DNA from: Endozoicomonas sp965232255
GTDB taxonomy: Bacteria; Pseudomonadota; Gammaproteobacteria; Pseudomonadales; Endozoicomonadaceae
Assembly: GCA_965232255.1 (NCBI GenBank)
Contig: OZ246962.1
Coordinates: 2,790,001-2,854,000 of the forward strand
Length of the DNA stretch: 64,000 bases
Reading direction: 5' to 3'
Within the stretch, counting starts at the first letter, position 1. Each line of letters starts with the position of its first letter. Positions 58,314-64,000 of the stretch are shown piece after piece. The translations under genes were made by a program, and so were the position numbers. Below the pieces are notes generated by a model. It was not told the DNA's origin. It saw nothing but the letters and a program-made list of their open reading frames with translations, and made no database searches.

Positions 58314-61300
58314 CCTGGTACTGCGACTGAAGGCTGACGGCTCCGGCTTTGTCACTGAGGTGCGCCAGTCTGGCCAGGCAGTGCAGCAACTGGGCGACAA
58401 GGGCCGGGTAGCGGCCGCCAAACTGAAGACCACTGAACACCAAATGGATGTCGTGGAGCGCTCGGCCGCCAGCTTGTACTCTGGTCTGCTGGCGGTGGCC
58501 GGAGGCTTTTCCGCCCTGGCTGTGGCCGGTGACATCACCCGTACTCTGGCCCAGTACCAGGACATGCGCACCCAGATCACCGCCCTAGTGGGCAGTCAGC
58601 AGCAGTGGCTGGAGACCGAGCAGTACCTGATCGGGATAGCCGCCGAGCACAACAAGGTGCTGACCGATATGGCCGCCCATTACGCCCGGCTGGCCACCTT
58701 GCAGGAGGCCGGGCTGCTGACCCAGGGTGAGATGCGCGCGGTGTTTGAGGGTATGAGCAACGTGCAGAGCCAGACCGGCGCCACCGCCGACCAGTTGGGG
58801 CAGGCGATGTATGGCCTGTCCCAGGCGCTGGCGTCGCCGGTGGTGCGGGCCGAAGAGCTGAACCAGGTGGTGGAGCCACTGCCGGGCCTGCTGAACAAGC
58901 TGGACAAGGCGGCCGGACTGCCTGCCGGGGGCTTTCGCCAGCTGATGCTGGCCGGGAAGGTGACCAGCGAACTGTTCAAAAACACCCTGGTCAGAGCGCT
59001 GGGCGACTACGAGGGGGCGGCGGCCCGTCTGGCTGGCAACATCAACGCCCAGATGGCCAACGTGAAAAATGCGTACCAGCAGGCGGTGGTGGCCTTCGAG
59101 CGACCGGTCAGTGATGGTTTGTCGGCGGTGTTTGGCCCGCTGGCCAGTGGCTTGTCCGCCCTGGCGGAACACGCCGATACGGTGGCGACGGTCTTTGGTG
59201 TCACCCTGGCCGCCGGCTTGGGACGGGCCACCACCGCCATCGGCAGCTATGCACAGCAGCAGCTGGCCGCCATCGCCGCGAGCCGGGCACAACAGACCGC
59301 CAGTGTTGCGGCAACAGCGGCAGCCATTACCGCCGCCCACGCGGAAGAACGCAAGGCATTGTCCCAGCGGGCGGCGGCCAGCACCGCCGAGCAGGTAAAG
59401 GCAGCGGATATGCGGTTGGCAGCGGCCAGGAACGCGTTGGCAGCGGCCAACAACACCGCTGCCATCACCGGTCGCAACGCCACCGCCGTCACCCTCGCCG
59501 CCGCCCGGGCCGAAGAACAGAAGGCGCTGGCCCTGAAAGCCGGTGCCCTGACCAGTGCTCAGGCACAGATTGCTGATGCCCGCCTGAGCGCCGCCCGCAC
59601 CACGCTGGCGGCGGCCACGAACACGGCCACCGTTGCCAGCCGGGCGTTTTCCGGAGCCATGGCGCTGGCCGGTGGTCCAGCGGGAGTAGTGATGATGGCG
59701 GCCGGTGCCCTGGCCTATTTCGCCATGCAGGCGGATGACGCCACTGTGGATACCCGAGGGCTGAAGAATGAAGTGGATGCACTGCTGGGGCGAATGGACA
59801 AGCTGGAGGAGTCGCGGCTGACCAGTGCCATCGAGAAGCAGAAAGCCAGTGTCGACCAGCTGCGCAGCGAGTACAACAGACTGGCCCATGCACCGCTGCC
59901 CGGCCAGACCCTCTGGCAGCAAGTAACCGAATCCAACAGCGAGATGCGAGCGCGACAGAAAGCCGAGGCGCAGGAGACGGCCGACCTGATTCACAAGATC
60001 AATCGGCAGCTGATCCCCGCAGAGCAGGACTTGGCCGCTCTGGAGCAGCGACTGGCGAATCTGCGCGCTGGCAAAGCGGCTGAAGTAACCGACTCCCCGG
60101 GTGGCAGCAAGCCCCCGATCAGCGCCAGCACCACTGCCGATACGGCGGCGCAAAAGCTGCTGACCAAACTGCAACAGCAGACAGCGCTATACGGCCAGAC
60201 CAGTGAAGCGGCCAAGGTTCTGTACGACATTGAACACGGCGCCCTGCGCGGGGTAAACGCGACCTTGCACCAACAGTTGCTGGCCGAAGCGGAAAAACTG
60301 GACCTGCTTAATGCCCAGACTAGAGCGCTGCAAGTGCAGGACGCCGCCCGGCAGCAGCTGGACGGCCTGCGCCGACAGTCCGCACTGGGCAGCGATGCTA
60401 CCCAAACGCAGCAAGTGCGCTACGAGATCGATCACGGCGCTCTGCAAGGAGTGGACGGCGGCTTGCAACAGCAGTTGCTGGAGACGGCCGCCCTGCTTGA
60501 CCGACAGAAAGCCGACCAGAAGGTGCTGGCTTTTGAAGAAGAGGTGGCGCAGCTGACCGAGCAGCACGAAGTGTTGCGAGCCATGGCGCTGAGTGAGTTC
60601 GAGGCCCAGCGAGTGCAGGCGCAGCAAGCCCACGCCCAGCAAGTGGACACACTGACCACCCAGTTTGAGGAGCTGCACGCGCTCTACGCCGGCGACCAGG
60701 AAACCCGGCGTTCCCTGGAGCAGCAATACCTCGACGGCCGTGAGGCCCTGCACGCCAGCCACCAGGCAACGCTGACCGACATTGAGCGCGCCGAAGAAAA
60801 CAAGCGCAACCAGCTGCAACAGCAGCAGTTACAGAATTACGGCAGTCTGTTTGACGCCATGGCCGGTATTGCCGAAGGCTTTGCCGGTGAACAGTCAGGC
60901 ATCTATCGGGGGCTGTTCGCAGTGAGCAAGGCATTCGCCGTGGCCGAGTCGGTGATCAAAATCCAGCAGGGCATTGCTGCTGCTGCATCATTGCCGTTCC
61001 CATCCAACATTCCGGCCATGGCCACCGTGGCCGCCCAGACGGCTAGCATTGTCAGCACCATTCAGGGAACTCAGTTTCAGGGGCAGGCTCACGACGGCAT
61101 TGACCGGGTGCCGACCAGCAATGAGGGTACCTGGTTGCTGAAGCAGGACGAGATGGTACTGAATCCGGCGCAGGCGGACAGCTTCCGTTGGATGGTTACC
61201 ATTATGCAGCAGATGGCCCGGAGCGTGGGGAGTGCCGGTGGTCAGAAAGGCGCGACCGATGCCCAGGCTGCCATGTCCCTGCTGGTGCGCTTTGAGGGGT

Positions 61301-61455
61301 TGCCGGAGGGTTACAGCGCCAGCACCGCCCTGAGTGACGGCGAGATCGTCGCGCTGGTGCAGAAATCATCCCGGGAGACCGAGACCCGCACCTACAACCG
61401 GGTAGCCCGGGACATGCTTGATCGTAGCAATCTGGTTGGCCAGGCAATGAGATAA
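58300..61455 (+). CDS. Tape measure protein
   Basis: A 1051-residue tail tape measure protein that sets tail length. It starts with the tape-measure N-terminal domain (RLKADGSGFVTEVRQSGQAV; FEGMSNVQSQTGATADQLGQ). Two tandem duplications are visible: Ala-rich helices at about residues 338-392 and 393-447 (LAAARNALAAANNTAAITG versus LSAARTTLAAATNTATVAS), and units of about 65-69 residues at about 620-686 and 687-755 (VLYDIEHGALRGV versus VRYEIDHGALQGV). Two hydrophobic segments lie near residues 450-475 and 880-920. At about 0.15 nm per residue the tail would be near 150-160 nm, if all of it is used. Confidence 0.92.
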   Translation: MQDLNLVLRLKADGSGFVTEVRQSGQAVQQLGDKGRVAAAKLKTTEHQMDVVERSAASLYSGLLAVAGGFSALAVAGDITRTLAQYQDMRTQITALVGSQQQWLETEQYLIGIAAEHNKVLTDMAAHYARLATLQEAGLLTQGEMRAVFEGMSNVQSQTGATADQLGQAMYGLSQALASPVVRAEELNQVVEPLPGLLNKLDKAAGLPAGGFRQLMLAGKVTSELFKNTLVRALGDYEGAAARLAGNINAQMANVKNAYQQAVVAFERPVSDGLSAVFGPLASGLSALAEHADTVATVFGVTLAAGLGRATTAIGSYAQQQLAAIAASRAQQTASVAATAAAITAAHAEERKALSQRAAASTAEQVKAADMRLAAARNALAAANNTAAITGRNATAVTLAAARAEEQKALALKAGALTSAQAQIADARLSAARTTLAAATNTATVASRAFSGAMALAGGPAGVVMMAAGALAYFAMQADDATVDTRGLKNEVDALLGRMDKLEESRLTSAIEKQKASVDQLRSEYNRLAHAPLPGQTLWQQVTESNSEMRARQKAEAQETADLIHKINRQLIPAEQDLAALEQRLANLRAGKAAEVTDSPGGSKPPISASTTADTAAQKLLTKLQQQTALYGQTSEAAKVLYDIEHGALRGVNATLHQQLLAEAEKLDLLNAQTRALQVQDAARQQLDGLRRQSALGSDATQTQQVRYEIDHGALQGVDGGLQQQLLETAALLDRQKADQKVLAFEEEVAQLTEQHEVLRAMALSEFEAQRVQAQQAHAQQVDTLTTQFEELHALYAGDQETRRSLEQQYLDGREALHASHQATLTDIERAEENKRNQLQQQQLQNYGSLFDAMAGIAEGFAGEQSGIYRGLFAVSKAFAVAESVIKIQQGIAAAASLPFPSNIPAMATVAAQTASIVSTIQGTQFQGQAHDGIDRVPTSNEGTWLLKQDEMVLNPAQADSFRWMVTIMQQMARSVGSAGGQKGATDAQAAMSLLVRFEGLPEGYSASTALSDGEIVALVQKSSRETETRTYNRVARDMLDRSNLVGQAMR

Positions 61456-61469
61456 GCAATGAGGAAACC

Positions 61470-62060
61470 ATGATCTGGCCTGATATCCCCTTCAAGAAGT
61501 GCGACTTCATCCTGGAGCGCAATGTGATGGCCTTCACCAGCAGCTTCAACAGTGCCAGCCAGCAGGCTGACCTGGGCGGTAGCTTCTGGCGGGCCGAGGT
61601 GGAACTGGCGTGGCTGAGCCGTGCCCAGTCCAGCGAGATGCTGGGCCTGCTGGCCCGGTACGGTCGCAGTGGTTTCCTGCTGCCTGACGCGCCCCACGCC
61701 ACCCCGTTCGGGACAGGCGGCGGCGAGCCAGTGACTGTGGGCAGTAACCAGGGCGGTCTGGTCAACGTGGCCGGTGCCACGCCGAACCGGCCCGGCTGGC
61801 TGAAAGCCGGCGACCGGGTTCAGATCGGCAACCACCTCTACCTGCTAAGCCGGGATGCCAACACCGACGCCGGCGGCCGTACCACCCTGTCGATCATGCC
61901 TTACTTGCGCACCGCACCGGTGGCCGGCACGGTAATCAGGACCCACGGCTGCGCCTGCCTGATGCAACTCGATGCCAGTGAGACCCTTGGCCGGCTGGTG
62001 AGCCCGGGCAAGCGCTACCTGGCCAGCATGACCCTGAAACTGACCGAGGTGATTGGATGA
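61470..62060 (+). CDS. Distal tail / tip-associated protein
   Basis: A 196-residue protein of the tail tip module, located directly after the tape measure. It contains AFTSSFNSASQQADLGGSFW, AEVELAWLSRAQSSEMLGLL, and a SH3-like segment WLKAGDRVQIGNHLYLLS. Such proteins form the ring that starts tail tube assembly. It overlaps the next gene by four bases (ATGA). Confidence 0.72.
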   Translation: MIWPDIPFKKCDFILERNVMAFTSSFNSASQQADLGGSFWRAEVELAWLSRAQSSEMLGLLARYGRSGFLLPDAPHATPFGTGGGEPVTVGSNQGGLVNVAGATPNRPGWLKAGDRVQIGNHLYLLSRDANTDAGGRTTLSIMPYLRTAPVAGTVIRTHGCACLMQLDASETLGRLVSPGKRYLASMTLKLTEVIG

Positions 62061-62635
62061 GGACGTTACCGGCGGAGCTGGTTGAACATTATCAGGGAGA
62101 CAACCCCAACCTGGTGTTCCTGGTGGAGCTGGCCTGGCCGTCGGGCACCGTGCGGGTGCACAGCGGCATCGGTGACCTGGTGGTCAATGACCGGTTGTAC
62201 AAAGGTGTGGGCAGCCTGGGCGGACTGGGTGACGTGCAGGACAACGTCGAGCTGGGCCGCTCGGAACTGGCCGTTGAGCTGAGCGGCTTTGACTCAGACC
62301 TGCTGCATGAAAGCCTGCGCCGGGATGCCGTGGGTCGTCCGGGAATAGTATACGCCGCGGTGCGTGACGGTGACGGCCAGCCGATCGCAGCTTCAGTGGC
62401 GCCACTGTTTGCCGGTTATATCGGCGACGTGGGCAGCACTCTGGGGGAGCGCAACACCATCACCGTAGTGCTGGCCACTGACACTGCCAATCCGAGACAG
62501 AAGCGCCCGGGCCGCTACACCGACGAGAGCCACCGGCGCGAGTTTGCCGGTGATGGGTTTTACAAGTGGTCGGCCAAGACCGCCGAACGGGCTATTTATT
62601 GGGGAAGTAGACGCAATGCCGTACCATATAAATGA
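62057..62635 (+). CDS. Tail tip/baseplate hub-like protein (DUF2163-like)
   Basis: A 192-residue beta-rich protein (LVFLVELAWPSGTVRVHSGI; PLFAGYIGDVGSTLGERNTI). A DUF2163-like beginning lies in a gene position used for hub proteins in B3-like tails. A 20-bp overlap with the following gene is consistent with co-translation. Confidence 0.72.
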   Translation: MRTLPAELVEHYQGDNPNLVFLVELAWPSGTVRVHSGIGDLVVNDRLYKGVGSLGGLGDVQDNVELGRSELAVELSGFDSDLLHESLRRDAVGRPGIVYAAVRDGDGQPIAASVAPLFAGYIGDVGSTLGERNTITVVLATDTANPRQKRPGRYTDESHRREFAGDGFYKWSAKTAERAIYWGSRRNAVPYK

Positions 62636-63077
62636 AGCAAGGATTACTCGTCTACCGGACTGGGAGGTGCGCCTGGCCGACTGGTTACGCCGGGTGCGCC
62701 ATGAGTCGTTCTGCTGGGGCCGGTTCGACTGCGCCCTGGCCTGCGCCGATGTCCTGGCGGTAATCACCGGGCAGGACTTTGCGAGTGCTTGGCGGGGGCA
62801 ATACCACAGCGATAAAGGGGCATTTAAAGCCCTGTTAAAACGTGGTTATCGTGATGTTTACCAGGCCATGAGCGGAGCGCTGGGGCAACAGCCCACCACC
62901 GACCTGGCGACTCTTGGCCGGGGTGATATCGGTGGCGCCGTAGTTGACGGTGACAAGACCGTGGGCATTATCTGGGCTGAACGGCTGTGGCTGCCCGACG
63001 ACGAAGGGCTGAGACCCCACGCCCTGAGCCTGATGGTTTGCGGTTGGAAAGTCGGGGGGATGCCATGCCTCCGGTAA
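62616..63077 (+). CDS. Tail-associated peptidase-like protein (DUF6950 type)
   Basis: A 153-residue protein with FCWGRFDCALACADVLAVIT, a Cys-containing pattern close to the NlpC/P60-like DUF6950 family, and later WAERLWLPDDEGL. In siphophages such a protein sits at the tail tip and may open peptidoglycan at entry, but catalytic His and Asp positions are not certain here. Cluster site G is inside this gene. The start at 62616 overlaps the previous gene. Confidence 0.7.
   Translation: MPYHINEARITRLPDWEVRLADWLRRVRHESFCWGRFDCALACADVLAVITGQDFASAWRGQYHSDKGAFKALLKRGYRDVYQAMSGALGQQPTTDLATLGRGDIGGAVVDGDKTVGIIWAERLWLPDDEGLRPHALSLMVCGWKVGGMPCLR
62812..62849. repeat. Helically phased TTAA cluster, site G (inside tail gene)
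   Basis: Motif centres occur at 62812 (ATAA), 62824, 62835 and 62846 (TTAT), spaced 12, 11 and 11 bp; two are exact TTAA. It is the weakest of the seven clusters. Confidence 0.5.
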
Positions 63078-64000
63078 TTGCCGCCGTGGGTGCCGTGGTC
63101 GGTACCCTGGGCACAGCCGGCACAATCGCCCTGGCGGTGGGCATTGCCTCGGCCGCCTACTCGGTCTACGCCGTCAGCAAAAGCAAGAAGCTGGCGGAGG
63201 GGAGCGCCAGTGCTGCCGACCGCAAACAGACCTTCCGCTCCGCCAACGCCGCGAAACAAGTGATTCTGGGGGATGTGGAAGTCTCCGGCCCTATTGTCTT
63301 TGCCATGGAAAGTGGCGCACCGGACGGTAGCGGTGCTGGGGAGATCATTGACCTGGTCATCCCACTGGCCGGCCACCCATGCACCGCCTGCCTGTCACTG
63401 CGTATGGGTGACGCACAGTTTAGCAAGATTGCCGATACCGCCGAAGGCAGCCACTGGGTACTGGATCGTGATGGCATCCGCCACGGCGAGATCTGGTATT
63501 ACAGTCGTCCGGTGGATGCCGTGGGGGTGCCACCGTCGCTGGCCGGGGTGAACCAGTGGGAGGCGGATATGATCGGCCGAGGCCAGACCTTTATCCATGC
63601 CCGGCTGCGCTCGGACAACAGCCAGTGGCCCGGTGGCATTGAGGATCTGGTGGCAAGAGTGCAGGGAGCTGCCGTCCTAGACCCGCGCACCGGCACTCAT
63701 GGCTTCAGTACTAATCCGGCGCTGCATGGACTGCACTATATCCGACGCTATCTTCTCGTACCTGAGGAAGAGATTCTGTTGGACACCTTTATTCATGCCG
63801 CAAACATCAGCGACGAGACGGTGCAGCGTGCCAGCGTCACCGAGGCACGTTACCGGTGCGACCCGGTGTTTGGCGAAGAGGACGACCCGCAGGAGGTGCT
63901 GGGCAATATTGCCGCCAGCATGGGCGGGGAGTTTGTCCGTTCCGGCGGCCTGTGGGGAGCGCGAGCCGGGAGCTACAACGGGCCGGCCACGCGCACCATC
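63065..64000 (+). CDS. Tail tip attachment protein J-like, N-terminal part (truncated by window)
   Basis: The first 312 codons of a long open frame reach the window edge without a stop. A hydrophobic N-terminal segment (GTIALAVGIASAAYSVYAV) is followed by a region similar to the J-type central tip proteins (SANAAKQVILGDVEVSGPIVFAM split over residues 58-80; VQGAAVLDPRTG; NPALHGLHYIRRYLLVPEEE). It would contact the host receptor at its distal end, which is outside the window. It starts 13 bases inside the previous gene. Confidence 0.82.
   Translation, partial: MPPVIAAVGAVVGTLGTAGTIALAVGIASAAYSVYAVSKSKKLAEGSASAADRKQTFRSANAAKQVILGDVEVSGPIVFAMESGAPDGSGAGEIIDLVIPLAGHPCTACLSLRMGDAQFSKIADTAEGSHWVLDRDGIRHGEIWYYSRPVDAVGVPPSLAGVNQWEADMIGRGQTFIHARLRSDNSQWPGGIEDLVARVQGAAVLDPRTGTHGFSTNPALHGLHYIRRYLLVPEEEILLDTFIHAANISDETVQRASVTEARYRCDPVFGEEDDPQEVLGNIAASMGGEFVRSGGLWGARAGSYNGPATRTI

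Larger units (their letters stand above)
33700..64000. mobile_element. Mu-like transposable prophage (B3/D3112 type), right end outside window
   Basis: The block contains repressor, Ner-like protein, DDE transposase, MuB-type ATPase, GemA, Mor, lysis genes, Mu gp27-gp30, gpG, gpI and gpT, and a siphovirus tail. All genes except the repressor point rightward. The left limit is approximate (33.5-33.9 kb). G+C is higher than in the flanking chromosome except for the cargo at 49.1-52.9 kb. No disruption was seen in the structural genes, so the prophage may be functional. Confidence 0.93.

Noticed and set aside
58585..60174. Long minus-strand open frame (529 codons) opposite the tape measure gene
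   Set aside because: It is antisense to a clear tape measure gene, has low-complexity Gly/His/Arg/Leu composition typical of a G+C-rich shadow frame, and no start signal.

Overview
The window joins about 33.5 kb of a gammaproteobacterial chromosome to about 30 kb of a Mu-like transposable prophage that runs off the right edge. The gene order gloB, mltD, yafS-like, rnhA, dnaQ matches the E. coli neighbourhood, which supports Gammaproteobacteria. A RING-H2/ankyrin protein, several lineage-specific secreted proteins and a pyruvoyl histidine decarboxylase suggest a host-associated marine lineage such as Endozoicomonas. That genus call is inference, not proof.

Left chromosomal part (1-33.5 kb). 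It opens with the 3' end of a beta-ketoacyl-ACP synthase. Next, on the minus strand, come a pyruvoyl-dependent histidine decarboxylase, a ClC chloride channel that lacks the gating glutamate, and a RING-H2/ankyrin protein. An RRM RNA-binding protein converges on a yej peptide ABC transporter cluster with three tandem substrate-binding proteins (yejA x3, yejB, yejE, yejF). The membrane-bound transglycosylase mltD and glyoxalase II gloB lie directly upstream on the same strand, so wall turnover and muropeptide or peptide uptake may be linked. Divergently, a yafS-like methyltransferase, rnhA and dnaQ are followed by nudC. After that come a beta-propeller-like protein, a secreted protein, a CPA2 K+/H+ antiporter with a RCK domain, a FieF cation exporter, an RND efflux pair with a small translationally coupled gene, and a histidine-rich secreted protein.

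Prophage (about 33.7 kb to the end, more G+C-rich). It carries a repressor diverging from a small Ner-like HTH protein, the DDE transposase A and the ATPase B, then small early genes, gemA and the activator mor. The late genes are lysis (GH108 lysozyme, holin), a TraR-type zinc finger, the Mu gp27/28/29/30 packaging and portal block, gpG, protease gpI and capsid gpT. A siphovirus-type tail follows: tail tube, a chaperone pair joined by an A-AAA-AAC frameshift site, a tape measure and tip proteins. The arrangement is a Mu head with a lambda-like tail, as in Pseudomonas phages B3 and D3112.

The two most unusual points lie in the prophage. First, a lower-G+C cargo block splits the gp30-gpG junction. 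Its distal half has its own terminator and promoter and encodes a nucleoid-associated NdpA/YejK-like protein translationally coupled to a RelA/SpoT synthetase-domain protein, a candidate anti-phage or toxin-type system. Second, seven clusters of TTAA-centred motifs spaced 10-12 bp apart (one helical turn) are scattered through the prophage, inside and between genes, which looks like a dispersed binding-site system. No tRNA, rRNA or CRISPR array was seen.
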